Counted from the stretch's first letter, positions 1-9,626 are shown. The stretch is 64,000 nucleotides of DNA from UBA6059 sp040219045 (GCA_965229505.1 OZ245881.1:4898001-4962000), one strand, 5' to 3'. The notes: generated by a model from the letters alone, not told the origin. Translations and numbers: made by a program.

Positions 1-340
1 CATAATACTTTAATGCCTCCACCTTGGAAGGTTCAGCATTGGTGGGGAGATAGATCGTACCCTTTGCTCCGGCTATCGTCAATGCTCTGGCAAAACCTTG
101 TGCATGATTGCCGGTAGAAGCCGTCACCAGGCCCTTTGACTTCTCCTCAGGACTCAATTTGAGGACTTTATTTAATGCCCCTCGTGCTTTAAACGATCCG
201 GTATACTGTTCACTCTCTAATTTGAGGTATACCCCACCACCATTGAGCGCACTCAGGTAGGTAGAATAAAACAGGGGCGTTTGCAGTACCTGTCCTTTTA
301 TGCGCTCAGCTGCTTGTGCTATTTCTTCGTACAATCTCAT
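1..340 (-). CDS. Threonine/serine dehydratase, N-terminal part
   Basis: This is the first 113 codons of a PLP-dependent (fold type II) serine/threonine dehydratase; the rest lies beyond the left edge. The translation starts MRLYEEIAQAAERIKGQVLQ and contains the PLP-lysine motif SFKARGA followed by ASTGNHAQGFA, the usual phosphate-binding and substrate loops of threonine deaminase and serine racemase enzymes. The start codon lies 2 bp beyond the stop of the upstream aminotransferase, so the two are probably co-transcribed. The reaction is expected to be deamination of L-threonine or L-serine to a 2-oxo acid. Without the C-terminus I cannot tell a biosynthetic IlvA from a catabolic enzyme or a racemase. 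Confidence 0.88.
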   Translation of the reverse strand, partial: MRLYEEIAQAAERIKGQVLQTPLFYSTYLSALNGGGVYLKLESEQYTGSFKARGALNKVLKLSPEEKSKGLVTASTGNHAQGFARALTIAGAKGTIYLPTNAEPSKVEALKYY

Positions 341-342
341 GC

Positions 343-1467
343 TTAGCTCAAGTTGAATTTTGCCTTCATCGCTTCACTCATTTTCGTTAGCCCTTCAATC
401 AAGAATGTCGTTCGCTCTCCTACTCCGATTCTAATATAGCCGTCCATTCCATAGCAGTCTCCGGGGACTATAAAGACACTCTCTTGCTTCCTGAGCCATG
501 TAGATAGTTCCGTGGAGTTGATGTCCATATTGTACTTCATAAAGGCCATGCCACCGGCTTTGGGGGGTATAAACTCAAACAAGTCCCCATGTGATCGAAT
601 CCAATCCTGAAGGATATCTATATTCCTATTGAGCATCTCCCTATTCCGCTTCAAGATCATAGGGCGCTTTTCTTCAGACAAAGCAATCTGCGCCACATAT
701 TGGCTGACGATACCCGTGGAGATCGATGTATAGTCATGGTAAGACCATGTGTTGTAGATTTCAGTCTTGGGGCCAGCCAGCCAACCGATCCTGATTCCTG
801 GTAAGGCGTAGGCCTTAGAAAGACCTCCTGAGACCATTACTTTGTCATATAACTGCTGGAAGCTCACTGTCTCCTGATAGTTCAATTCAGCACCACGGTA
901 TACTTCATCCGAGTAGATCCAGGCATCTACCGACCGGGCCAGCTCTACGATCTCACTCATCTCCTGCCCCGTAAGCACGTATCCCGTAGGATTGTTAGGG
1001 TTACACACTGCTATCATTTTTGTCTTAGCAGTCAACAATGATTTAAGTTCCTGTAAATCAGGCGCCCACCTATGCTCACTACGCATATGAAATGCCTTAG
1101 GTATGCATCCCATCTCCTCGACAGCACCCCATATCTGTAAATAATTGGGATTCATAATAATGACCTCATCTCCCTTTTCAAGTAATGTATGCATAGCGAG
1201 ATAGTTGGCCTCAGAAGAGCCATTCGTCACCATGATATTATCTTCATCAAATCCGGGATAGAGTTGTTTCGCAATTTGTTGGCGCAGTGGTATTGCTCCG
1301 TTAGTTTGACCATAGCCCAAGGTGAGCTGATGCATTTCAGCCAGCTGCTCCGGACTTAACAGCTCCCCTAACGTGAATGGATGAAACCCACTTTCCGTTA
1401 GGTTATAGTCGACAGTGTTCTCATAAAGTGACTGGATGCGTTCCAATTCAAAATCTCCGATAGGCAT
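343..1467 (-). CDS. Class I/II PLP-dependent aminotransferase
   Basis: A 374-residue fold type I aminotransferase. Visible landmarks are CNPNNPTG (N157 region), SDEVY (D187, contacts the PLP ring nitrogen), the Schiff-base lysine in SGGLSKAYALPGIRIGW (K218) and the C-terminal YIRIGVGE region with the carboxylate-binding Arg. It starts MPIGDFELERIQSLYE and lacks a signal peptide, so it is cytoplasmic. It sits directly upstream of the threonine/serine dehydratase with a 2-bp gap, which suggests a shared role in amino-acid breakdown or interconversion. The substrate cannot be read from the sequence. The length is typical of the family and no key residue is missing. Confidence 0.9.
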   Translation of the reverse strand: MPIGDFELERIQSLYENTVDYNLTESGFHPFTLGELLSPEQLAEMHQLTLGYGQTNGAIPLRQQIAKQLYPGFDEDNIMVTNGSSEANYLAMHTLLEKGDEVIIMNPNYLQIWGAVEEMGCIPKAFHMRSEHRWAPDLQELKSLLTAKTKMIAVCNPNNPTGYVLTGQEMSEIVELARSVDAWIYSDEVYRGAELNYQETVSFQQLYDKVMVSGGLSKAYALPGIRIGWLAGPKTEIYNTWSYHDYTSISTGIVSQYVAQIALSEEKRPMILKRNREMLNRNIDILQDWIRSHGDLFEFIPPKAGGMAFMKYNMDINSTELSTWLRKQESVFIVPGDCYGMDGYIRIGVGERTTFLIEGLTKMSEAMKAKFNLS

Positions 1468-1726
1468 AATCGTAGTTTACTCAGTTAGTTGATTGAACCT
1501 ATCAGGGCATACCGCTAGATGACGGTAAAAAGCATGATCTATCCCAGTTCTCTTCCCTGATGTCAGAAAGACCATTGGCCAGGCGGCCCAGCTTTATCTA
1601 CTCGAATCTAAACATAGTTGTGTACTCTTAAAAGGACTATATTAATTATCAAAAAGACCATAAGTGCAATCACTCGTATATTTTGAATTAGTTGTTATTA
1701 GCTATTTTTCCGTTTAGAAATATGCA

Positions 1727-2509
1727 ATGATCAAAGACTCAAAATACATATATCCCTTTGCAGGAGCATTTCTCTGTTTGATATTTGCAGGAGGATTTGT
1801 CTTCCAGTTAGCCACTGACACGATCTGTCTTACCAAGCTATTGTTCACGTACGTTGGCAACTGCGCCTTTTGGTTGTTTAGCTATTATTTTTTTCTCAAA
1901 GACAAACGAACAAATCAAGATATTAGTAGCCAGTGGGTCATGACACATTTACTTATTGCATTCTCGTTGGTGTTATTCAATCAGATCGTAGTATATGGTT
2001 TCGTTGAGGGATCGTTTCAAGTAATCTTCAATTGCAGTTCAGAATATCGGCTATGGGGTGAACTGCAGATCAATAATTTATTTCTGCATGTCACACTGTA
2101 TTTTCTATTGATCAGTATTGATTCATACTTCAAGACAAAGTCACAGAACGCTAATCAGCCTAGTAACCGGAACAAGGTACTTAACATACGCAAAAATGGG
2201 AAAATCTATAGAATTGATTCGGATGATATAGTCTACCTGGAGGCTTCTCAGAACGCAGTAATTCTTCATACCAGGCATCAGGATTTTTGGATGTTTCAAT
2301 CACTTAAATCCTTATTGGAGGAAATCGAAAACCCTACCTTCAAACGCATTCATAGAAGCTATGCGGTAAACCAGGTATTTATTGATTCTTTCACTCCTAA
2401 GCCCAGCGGTGATGGTACGCTTCGACTACAGAATGACGTGACTCTGAAGGTATCGCGTAATTACAAACAAGCACTTCAACTTGGTGGTTTGACTCCCTGG
2501 ATCACTTAG
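1727..2509 (+). CDS. Membrane-anchored LytTR DNA-binding regulator
   Basis: A 260-residue protein with about four hydrophobic helices in residues 8-130 and a LytTR DNA-binding domain at about 150-250. The LytTR part shows NGKIYRIDSDDIVYLEASQN, a typical opening strand pattern, then FKRIHRSYAVN, matching the conserved F-R-HRS-VN signature. Such membrane-LytTR proteins are common in Bacteroidota and are thought to act as one-component regulators, but the signal is unknown. It has no receiver domain, and no sensor kinase is adjacent. A small multi-pass membrane protein follows about 100 bp downstream on the same strand and may be its partner or target. Confidence 0.82.
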   Translation: MIKDSKYIYPFAGAFLCLIFAGGFVFQLATDTICLTKLLFTYVGNCAFWLFSYYFFLKDKRTNQDISSQWVMTHLLIAFSLVLFNQIVVYGFVEGSFQVIFNCSSEYRLWGELQINNLFLHVTLYFLLISIDSYFKTKSQNANQPSNRNKVLNIRKNGKIYRIDSDDIVYLEASQNAVILHTRHQDFWMFQSLKSLLEEIENPTFKRIHRSYAVNQVFIDSFTPKPSGDGTLRLQNDVTLKVSRNYKQALQLGGLTPWIT

Positions 2510-2616
2510 ATCCACAGCCTACACTCTTTTTTCCACATGTCGCTAATTCGTAGTTCAATAAGGTCTTAACTTCTCCAGAAACCTCATCTGCTTTGCAAAA
2601 AAAATGCATTGCACAA

Positions 2617-3345
2617 ATGAGCTTCTTCCAGATAAAATTCTCCAGGTTCTTCCGTATGGCAGCCGCTTGTTCTTGTATAGGGGCTATAACTACTACCTAT
2701 TTAATGCTGGTTTCAGCACCTCAGGCCAGCACTGAGTTAGAGCAAGCTATGCTCTCCAACAATACCATCTATTTGTCCAGGTTGTGGGTACTATTCTTTC
2801 ATCCACAATTTAATTTTATTGCTGTAGTGGCTTGTGGTGTCCTACTCGCAAGAAACGCTCCTTGGCAAGTGCTATTGGCGGTTTTGTTTCTGGCAACATG
2901 GTCTTATACCGAGCTATGTCAGCAGGCATTCCTGATCGATGCTTTGAACCAGTATTGGCGCCCAGGGTTTATTAATGCTAATACAGTATCTGAAAAATCA
3001 TCCTATGGCACAATACTACGTGCAGCCTCCGGATTTTCCGACAGCCAATATTTCGTTGTGATTTACAGCTTTGGAATGGGATCAGTTTTTTTGGGTTGGG
3101 CTTTCATTAAATCTAATCGATTAGGTCAAATTATTGGCTTAGCATCAATCCTGATAGGCATTCTTAGCTTAATGTCATTTGGCTCGTACTATCTACAGAT
3201 GAGTTTCTTCGCGCCAATTGTTAAGATTTGGTATAAATATATTTACCTCTTTTTGCAGCCCCTAATACGACTTGCAATAGGATGGTGGCTTCTGATTTGC
3301 AGTAGTAAACATCTCAAAGCAATAGATACCCAATTCTCATTATAA
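2617..3345 (+). CDS. Multi-pass membrane protein, unknown function
   Basis: I do not recognise the family. The protein is about 242 residues from the ATG at 2617; a TTG eight codons upstream (2593) is an alternative start, but the extra residues look less likely. It has roughly six or seven hydrophobic segments, with a longer polar loop around residues 95-150 containing NQYWRPGFINANTVSEKSSY. The overall plan resembles the small DUF4386-type membrane proteins of Bacteroidota, but that is a guess from topology. It lies directly downstream of the membrane LytTR regulator on the same strand, so the two could form one unit. Confidence 0.6.
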   Translation: MSFFQIKFSRFFRMAAACSCIGAITTTYLMLVSAPQASTELEQAMLSNNTIYLSRLWVLFFHPQFNFIAVVACGVLLARNAPWQVLLAVLFLATWSYTELCQQAFLIDALNQYWRPGFINANTVSEKSSYGTILRAASGFSDSQYFVVIYSFGMGSVFLGWAFIKSNRLGQIIGLASILIGILSLMSFGSYYLQMSFFAPIVKIWYKYIYLFLQPLIRLAIGWWLLICSSKHLKAIDTQFSL

Positions 3346-3377
3346 CCTCCAAATAAGCTTACGATTACTTTTCACTC

Positions 3378-4727
3378 CTAAAGATCCTGCCACCCCTGCA
3401 TGGTCTGGATAATTACCGCCACCAACTTCACCAGATCATCCATATCCACCCATTCGTCCGGTAGGTAGAAATTACCACCAAGTGAGCCTATACCATAGGC
3501 AGGTACGCCGAGCAATCGAATTGGATATCGGATATCACCTGCATAGTGATTTGGATAGGCTGTTGGCGCCTGTCCTTTTATGTCAGTGATCGCGTTGCGC
3601 AGCACCTTGCTCACAGGTGCTTCCCAATCTGCTGCTCCTGGATTCGTCATATAGCCCACCGATTTAAGCTTTCCTTCATATTTGTTTCCAATAATCTGAT
3701 GGAACTTGATAAAGCTTTCGACTTCTTGTTGAGACCTAAGCATCAGATCTCTCCATGTATTATCATCACTATATTTTAGCCGAAAGGTAACTGATACTTC
3801 TTCTGCCGGTGAACCAATTCTATCTCCGCCTTCAATTATTCCTATGTTTAGGAGTATGTCTTCTTTAAAAACTCGATCTTTTAATAATTGGATTAACTCA
3901 AGACATCTATGAATAGCGTTACCCCCTTTGGACCACTCTGCAGAGTCGACACTCCCGATCTCCAATGCTTCTCCTCTCCAACCAGTGATCGTTAATTGTA
4001 AGTCCGCTATTCCCTGCACAGAATTCTTGATATCATCCAGTCCTCTGCCAGTTTCCGCAGGGTGCACATATAGCACTCCTCCAATCCCATGATCAGTCTT
4101 GCTGATTCGTTCAAACACAGGGAGGCTTCCTCGTCCACCACCGCCTTTGCCGTGGAGGCTCATCACTACAGGGAGAGGCCCTCCTGACTTAGCAAGCGCC
4201 GCAGCAGCTACGAGCATGGCAGCAACACCTCCTTTGTCATCAGAGGTGCCCAGCCCATAAAGTTTGTTACCCACTAGCTTGGGCTCAAAAGGATCTGTTG
4301 ACCAGCCCTCTTCAATGCTGTGCGTATCGATATGGGAAAACATGGCATATTGCTTTCCTTTGCTCTTTTTAGGCCAGCCTACCACATTGACAAACGGCCC
4401 ATCTCCCGGAGGGTTGGGGGTCATATACTCTGCATGATCCTGGTAGAGACTTGGCCGATCCGCACTTTCGTCGATACTGTAGGGTAGCTCGGACAGGTAA
4501 CCCTTCACGACGGCTTGTGCATCAGCCGCTGATTCACCACTGATACTCTGTACCCTAATTAAGTCCTGAATTAGTTTCAGAAGCTCATCTGCATGCTTCT
4601 CAGCGAGTTTCATTGCCTTGTTTGAAGGCTGAGTATGTCCCAGCATGGGGTAAGCGCTCATCAAAGCGGCCGCAGCGGCGCTGTTTTTTACGAACTTTCG
4701 TCTAGTACTCTTTCTACTGGATTTCAT
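3378..4727 (-). CDS. Tat-exported M20-family peptidase homologue with altered active site
   Basis: A 449-residue protein of the M20/M25/M40 metallopeptidase superfamily. The N-terminus carries a twin-arginine signal (STRRKFVKNSAAAAALM), so it should be exported folded. The first metal motif HIDTH (132-136) and the second, LGTSDDKGG (159-167), are intact. The third motif is not: where M20 enzymes have a Glu-Glu pair (catalytic base plus metal ligand), this one reads HGKGGGGRGSLPVF (192-205). The C-terminal His of the usual H-x-P-x-E motif is also absent; the matching stretch is GGNFYLPDEWV (about 417-427). The fold assignment is firm. Whether it still hydrolyses amide bonds is open. Confidence 0.8.
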   Translation of the reverse strand: MKSSRKSTRRKFVKNSAAAAALMSAYPMLGHTQPSNKAMKLAEKHADELLKLIQDLIRVQSISGESAADAQAVVKGYLSELPYSIDESADRPSLYQDHAEYMTPNPPGDGPFVNVVGWPKKSKGKQYAMFSHIDTHSIEEGWSTDPFEPKLVGNKLYGLGTSDDKGGVAAMLVAAAALAKSGGPLPVVMSLHGKGGGGRGSLPVFERISKTDHGIGGVLYVHPAETGRGLDDIKNSVQGIADLQLTITGWRGEALEIGSVDSAEWSKGGNAIHRCLELIQLLKDRVFKEDILLNIGIIEGGDRIGSPAEEVSVTFRLKYSDDNTWRDLMLRSQQEVESFIKFHQIIGNKYEGKLKSVGYMTNPGAADWEAPVSKVLRNAITDIKGQAPTAYPNHYAGDIRYPIRLLGVPAYGIGSLGGNFYLPDEWVDMDDLVKLVAVIIQTMQGWQDL

Positions 4728-4827
4728 TTGAGACTATCTGTTTTGGTACTAATCACTCGTTAGCACAAATTATAGACTACCAACCAATGAGCAATGGTCA
4801 GGCATAAGTATGATAGCGGAATCGGTG

Positions 4828-4854
4828 GGCACACCCGCCTTAGGAGGATGTGCC
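4828..4854. repeat. GC-rich hairpin between two minus-strand genes
   Basis: An imperfect inverted repeat, GGCACA at 4828-4833 and TGTGCC at 4849-4854, with further CC/GG pairs inside. It follows the stop of the DUF2911 gene (minus strand) and precedes the M20 gene. No U-tract follows, so it is not a standard intrinsic terminator; it could be an mRNA-processing or protecting hairpin. Confidence 0.4.
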
Positions 4855-4872
4855 ATGAGTTGATTGTGTGAA

Positions 4873-5424
4873 TTATTGTAAGTACACAGGGACAGTGAAC
4901 ATGACCTTATCCCAGATAAAGTCAATCTTGGCACTTCCTCCGGCATTGTTAATAAGGATCGTAAACTGCTCGGTTGGGTTGGTTTGCATCGTGACGGGTG
5001 CTGACACAGTAACTACATCAAGCTCAGGATCCGGCTCTGCTACCCCAAAGAACACATCTACCTCACTATTGAGTGTGACTTGAAACGCGTCTTTGCCAGG
5101 TACTGCATACATGCGATATGTTCCGGCAGCCACTTTCTCATCACCAAACTGCACGTCAGCGTTGAAGGTGATTTCTGTAGCAGCATTTGCCCCTAGCCTC
5201 CAATATTGGCCATAAGGCTGAAGTGCACCTTCAGACGTTTCTCCAAAAATGACTCGATCACGCTTAAATGGCCTGCTATACTCAATCGATATATCTAATC
5301 CATTTCTTGAATATTGAACAGTATCAGGAGGACTGGCTGGAGTCGCGAAAAATAGTCCATAAACCACCCAGACGATGAATATTAAGAGAATGGCACCAAG
5401 GCCAAGAAGTACTTTTTTGAGCAT
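4873..5424 (-). CDS. DUF2911 family protein with N-terminal membrane anchor
   Basis: A 183-residue protein. Residues 1-27 form one hydrophobic anchor or uncleaved signal (MLKKVLLGLGAILLIFIVWV). The rest matches DUF2911, seen in the signature GQYWRLGANAATEITF followed by VAAGTYRMYAVPG and FQVTLNSE. DUF2911 proteins are widespread in Bacteroidota as exported beta-rich proteins of unknown function. The gene lies between ackA and the M20 homologue on the same strand, about 80 bp from ackA, but nothing ties it to acetate metabolism. Confidence 0.82.
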   Translation of the reverse strand: MLKKVLLGLGAILLIFIVWVVYGLFFATPASPPDTVQYSRNGLDISIEYSRPFKRDRVIFGETSEGALQPYGQYWRLGANAATEITFNADVQFGDEKVAAGTYRMYAVPGKDAFQVTLNSEVDVFFGVAEPDPELDVVTVSAPVTMQTNPTEQFTILINNAGGSAKIDFIWDKVMFTVPVYLQ

Positions 5425-5503
5425 AGCTTTTAGTTGGTTAGTGGTATAGTAAAAGGGTAATTTAACTTGAAATATGAATATTAGTACCTATCGCATGCAT
5501 TAA

Positions 5504-6715
5504 TCACCTGGAATTAACCAGCTCATAAGATTGATTCGCTATTTCGAGTTCCTCATTCGTAGGTACGACCATTACACGAACAGGACTATTAGCTGACTGC
5601 ACCTCTCTTATGCCTTTGGCCGGTAGGTCATTCTTCCTTGGATCAAGTTCAACACCCAGTATTTGCAATTCTTGACTAACCTGCGCTCTGATAAAACTGC
5701 TATTTTCCCCTACTCCGGCTGTAAATACAATCGCGTCAAGTCTACCCAGTACTGCCGCATATGCCCCGATGTACTTTTTGATGCGATACACGTATATCGC
5801 TACCGCCAATTTGGCAGCAGTATCGCCCTTTTCATATTTGGAAAGCACTGAGCGAAGATCATTGGTTCCTGTCAATCCCTTCAACCCACTTTGCTTATTG
5901 AGCAATTGGTCTATCTCATCAAACGACATCTGCAAATGATCTCCTAAGAACAACAATAGCGATGGGTCAATATCGCCACATCTTGTTCCCATCATTAGTC
6001 CGCCCAGTGGTGTAAGTCCCATGGAGGTATCTACGCATTTACCCTCTCTGATGGCCGCCATACTGCATCCATTACCCAGGTGGATCGTAATGGCATTAAA
6101 CTCATTTTGCGGTAGCTCCAGGAAACCAGCGGCTGCACGCATGACGTACTGATGGGAGGTGCCATGAAAGCCATAGGCCCTCAATGCGTGTTCTTCATAG
6201 AAAGAACCGGGGATCGCATAGCGATAGGCATAGTCTGGCATAGTCTGATGAAAAGCAGTATCAAATACAGCCACTTGAATGGCATGATCAAAGTATTCCT
6301 GAGCTACCTCAATGCCTTTAATCCCAGCAGGATTGTGCAGTGGTGCCAGGTAAGATATTGACTTTAATTGACCTAATATATCGTCCTCAATAACAGTAGG
6401 TTGTGTAAACTTATCACCACCATGAACAACCCTGTGTCCGACTGCTTTGATCTCATCTGCCGAAGTGACCACACCCTTCTCGGTATCAAGGAGGAGACTG
6501 ACTATTTCTGCCAGGCCCTCACTATGATTGGAGATATTTTTTTCATACTTCCATCTATCATTCTGCTCATCGTATTTCGGTCGCCGGTAGCTCACAATGC
6601 TCGCTTCCTCTCCTATCTTTTCCAAGAGTCCCGCTCCTAGCACCGTTTGCTCTGGCATAGCAAAGAGCTGAAATTTAATCGATGAACTGCCTGTATTGAG
6701 TACTAGTATTTTCAT
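5504..6715 (-). CDS. ackA: Acetate kinase
   Basis: A 403-residue acetate kinase, which interconverts acetyl phosphate + ADP and acetate + ATP in the cytoplasm. It begins MKILVLNTGSSSIKFQLF, the family's first signature, and contains HRVVHGG, FDTAFHQTMP, YGFHGTSH (catalytic His region), GNGCSMAAI and GLTPLGGLMMGTRCGDIDP. It ends 211 residues after that last motif, a normal full length. It follows pta with an 11-bp gap on the same strand, the classical pta-ackA operon, allowing substrate-level phosphorylation from acetyl-CoA or acetate activation in reverse. Confidence 0.97.
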   Translation of the reverse strand: MKILVLNTGSSSIKFQLFAMPEQTVLGAGLLEKIGEEASIVSYRRPKYDEQNDRWKYEKNISNHSEGLAEIVSLLLDTEKGVVTSADEIKAVGHRVVHGGDKFTQPTVIEDDILGQLKSISYLAPLHNPAGIKGIEVAQEYFDHAIQVAVFDTAFHQTMPDYAYRYAIPGSFYEEHALRAYGFHGTSHQYVMRAAAGFLELPQNEFNAITIHLGNGCSMAAIREGKCVDTSMGLTPLGGLMMGTRCGDIDPSLLLFLGDHLQMSFDEIDQLLNKQSGLKGLTGTNDLRSVLSKYEKGDTAAKLAVAIYVYRIKKYIGAYAAVLGRLDAIVFTAGVGENSSFIRAQVSQELQILGVELDPRKNDLPAKGIREVQSANSPVRVMVVPTNEELEIANQSYELVNSR

Positions 6716-6726
6716 GAATGGTAAGA

Positions 6727-8820
6727 TTAGGTACCTGCGGCCTGGATGGCTGTGATGATGACCGTATTGACTATGTCAGCGACTGTGCAACCACGACTCA
6801 GGTCATTAACAGGCTTATTGAGGCCCTGCAATACCGGACCAATCGCCATGGCGCCTGTTTCTCGCTGAACAGCTTTGTACGTATTGTTTCCAGTGTTGAG
6901 GTCAGGGAAGATGAGCACAGATGCTTTTCCGGCTACTTCTGATCCAGGCATTTTCTTTTGGCCAACTTCCAGATCGACGGCAGCATCATACTGAATCGGA
7001 CCTTCAATTTTTATACTGCTATCCCGCTTTTTTACGATTTCGGTAGCTGTACGAACCTTCACCACCTCTGCCCCTTTGCCAGATGTCCCTGAAGAATAAG
7101 ACAGCATCGCTACCGTGGGCTCAATACCGAAAGACTTCACGGTCTCCACAGTGCTCAAGGCTATTTCAGCCAGCTCTTCAGCACTCGGGTTGGTAATGAT
7201 CGCACAGTCTGCATAGGCCAATACCCGATCATCCAGACACATAAAAAAGAGTGATGAGACCACAGGACATCCCGGTTTGGTTTTAATAAACTGCAATGCT
7301 GGTCGGATAGTATGCTGAGTAGTATGCACGGCTCCAGACACCATACCATCCGCATGACCTTTATACACCATCATGGTTCCAAAATAGGACACGTCGAGCA
7401 TGGTATCATGTGCATGCTCCATCGTCATTCCTTTTTCCTTTCTTAGCTCATACAAGGTCTTCACATAATCGTCAAAATTGACATCATGCTCTGGCTCGAT
7501 GATGGTAATATTATCTTCTGAGAGACTCAATCCAAGTCTCAGTATTTGTTTCTCTATCTCTTCTCTACGTCCGAGTAATGTCAGCCTAACTACATCTTCG
7601 ACTAGCAAAAGCTCTGCCGCCCTCAGTATCCTCTCATCTTCACCTTCCGGCAATACAATATGCTTCTTATTAGTCTTGGCTCGCTGCGTCAAAAGGTATT
7701 GAAACATCCTTGGTGTAGTGCCTCTGGCAACCACTCTGGATGTGATCTCTTCAAGCGCTCGTATATCTATGTGCTCTTTAAACAGCCTGAGACACTCGTC
7801 AATTTTAGCTGTACTGTCTGTATTGACATAGGATTGGATATGTCCAAGCTTAGAGGCTGTTTCAAAAGTATTGTCCTTGACGGAGAGGATGGGGATAATA
7901 TCTGGTATGCCCTCCAGCAAATTAGCGATAGATGTATCAGGTGCTAATCCGGTTGTAAGGATCATAGCGGATACCTGCGGTGCATTTTGGGATTGATGAG
8001 CTGCTAATGTACCCAGAATGATATCGCCCCTGTCCCCGGGGGTGATCACCACGGACCGTTCTGTTACCTTGTCCAGGTAGTTGTGGAGCTGCATGGCGGC
8101 TACAGAGTATCTATATACCTGAGCGTCGAGTTTGTCGCCACCATAAAGAATATCTGCATCCAAATGAGCTACGATTTCTTTCACCGTAGGGCTCTTCAAT
8201 AAATCATTCGTAGGGATGACCGATAGGAATAGTCCCGTGGGCAACTCTTTTTTCATGGCCTTGAGCAGTGGTTGTATTTTATCCGGGTCTGCTCTGTTAA
8301 CGACCGCACCCATGACATCATAGTCTTCATCATGGAAGCTTTCGATAGCCAGCTGCATCGTACCAATGACGTCCTCGACCGTCCTGCCATTGTCCCCTCT
8401 ACCGACAATCAAAACAGGGCTACCGATATTCTTGGCGACTTGTACGTTGATCCCAAATTCAAAAGCACTGCTTTCGGTTAAAAAATCAGTACCCTCGCAA
8501 AGAATGAAATCGCTCTTGGCCTCTAAAGCTTTGTATTGCTTAATGATCTTGTCCAGCAGTTTTTCCGTCTTGCCTGCCGAGATCAGTTTTTTGGCTTCTT
8601 TTTGATGGTATACGTAAGCTTCATCGTAGGTTTGATCCAATTTGAAATGCCCAAGGATCAACTCGATGTTCTTGTCCCTCATGCCAATATCGGCCGAAAT
8701 AATGGGTCTGAAAAAAGACACACGCTTAGTTCTGCGAAGAACATAATCTATGATTCCAAGATCTATTAGCGACTTGCCACAGTAAGATTCAGCGGTAGTG
8801 ATATAGAGGGAGTTGGCCAT
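6727..8820 (-). CDS. pta: Phosphate acetyltransferase (long form)
   Basis: A 697-residue long-form phosphotransacetylase converting acetyl-CoA + phosphate to acetyl phosphate + CoA. Residues 1 to about 210 form a BioD-like P-loop domain (MANSLYITTAESYCGKS), the middle (about 215-330) is the DRTGG regulatory domain, and the catalytic PTA/PTB domain runs from about 375 (HIVLPEGEDERILRAAELLL) to the end, with SGAVHTTQHTIRPALQ and the closing FPDLNTGNNTYKAVQR motif. It is the first gene of the pta-ackA operon. The long form carries N-terminal domains that tune activity in other bacteria. Confidence 0.96.
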   Translation of the reverse strand: MANSLYITTAESYCGKSLIDLGIIDYVLRRTKRVSFFRPIISADIGMRDKNIELILGHFKLDQTYDEAYVYHQKEAKKLISAGKTEKLLDKIIKQYKALEAKSDFILCEGTDFLTESSAFEFGINVQVAKNIGSPVLIVGRGDNGRTVEDVIGTMQLAIESFHDEDYDVMGAVVNRADPDKIQPLLKAMKKELPTGLFLSVIPTNDLLKSPTVKEIVAHLDADILYGGDKLDAQVYRYSVAAMQLHNYLDKVTERSVVITPGDRGDIILGTLAAHQSQNAPQVSAMILTTGLAPDTSIANLLEGIPDIIPILSVKDNTFETASKLGHIQSYVNTDSTAKIDECLRLFKEHIDIRALEEITSRVVARGTTPRMFQYLLTQRAKTNKKHIVLPEGEDERILRAAELLLVEDVVRLTLLGRREEIEKQILRLGLSLSEDNITIIEPEHDVNFDDYVKTLYELRKEKGMTMEHAHDTMLDVSYFGTMMVYKGHADGMVSGAVHTTQHTIRPALQFIKTKPGCPVVSSLFFMCLDDRVLAYADCAIITNPSAEELAEIALSTVETVKSFGIEPTVAMLSYSSGTSGKGAEVVKVRTATEIVKKRDSSIKIEGPIQYDAAVDLEVGQKKMPGSEVAGKASVLIFPDLNTGNNTYKAVQRETGAMAIGPVLQGLNKPVNDLSRGCTVADIVNTVIITAIQAAGT

Positions 8821-9057
8821 TTGAGTGGATAATTTTAAGGCCGCAAATTAATGGACAATCAAAGAATAAAGAAGCTATCGCTCGACCCAATTATCTACAA
8901 CACAGAATGAAACAACATTCTGTAGAACGGTTTGTCAATATGCCGTAAAACAGTCTGAACATGTGTATCTCCTCTTGAATGTTTTTAAAATCACCCTAAA
9001 GTATGAGCTCGAAGAACGGCAAGTTCAATTGATTTGCTCATCCTAAAAGATGATCAA

Positions 9058-9594
9058 ATGATAAACACAAAATCAATTGCCGTGGCACTGACATTCCTTT
9101 TTATGGGCTGTCAATCCCCTCATAGTCAAGAAAAGTTATCAGAATCGAATATTATAAAAAACACAACCATGAGTAAACCCACACCAAAAGTCACAGGTAT
9201 CGGAGGCATCTTTTTTCGATCAAAAAACCCAAGTACGACTAGTGAGTGGTACGGCAAGAATCTAGGGCTGGCCATTGACAACTTTGGCTCTGCCTTTGAA
9301 TTCAGAAATGCCAATAGTCCCGATGAAATCAATTACCTCAGATGGGCGCCTTTTGAGGAAAACACAGATTACTTCGATCCCTCTGACAAGCCCTACATGA
9401 TCAACTACCGCGTACAGAATTTAGAAGGACTTGTGGAACAACTAAACGCTAACGGAGTGACCATCCTTGATGAGATCACCACATATGATTACGGAAAGTT
9501 TGTCCACATTATGGATCCGGAGGGTAACAAAGTAGAGCTGTGGGAACCGGTTGATAGTTTCTTTACTGAAATGGGCGGAGTGACAACAAAATAA
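9058..9594 (+). CDS. VOC/glyoxalase-fold lipoprotein
   Basis: About 178 residues from the ATG at 9058; a TTG start eight codons earlier is possible. The N-terminus looks like a lipoprotein signal with the lipobox LFMGC, so the protein is probably lipid-anchored in the envelope. From about residue 40 it is a single VOC (glyoxalase/bleomycin-resistance) module: GIGGIFFRSKNPSTTSEWYG at the start and FVHIMDPEGNKVELWEP, with the conserved DP-GN-ELWEP end including a metal-ligand Glu. Substrate unknown. A later in-frame ATG (TTMSKPTPKV) would give a cytoplasmic form without the signal, so the export call is tentative. Confidence 0.75.
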   Translation: MINTKSIAVALTFLFMGCQSPHSQEKLSESNIIKNTTMSKPTPKVTGIGGIFFRSKNPSTTSEWYGKNLGLAIDNFGSAFEFRNANSPDEINYLRWAPFEENTDYFDPSDKPYMINYRVQNLEGLVEQLNANGVTILDEITTYDYGKFVHIMDPEGNKVELWEPVDSFFTEMGGVTTK

Positions 9595-9626
9595 AAGCCC
9601 ATATCTGATGATACGGGCTTCTAATC
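9595..9626 (-). terminator. Hairpin terminator, mainly for the SDR gene
   Basis: AAGCCC (9596-9601) pairs with GGGCTT (9616-9621), extended inside by TATC/GATA across one mismatch. On the minus strand the stem is followed by TTTTATTTTG, a good U-tract for the SDR gene that ends at 9643. On the plus strand it begins just after the VOC stop codon and may act both ways. Confidence 0.6.
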
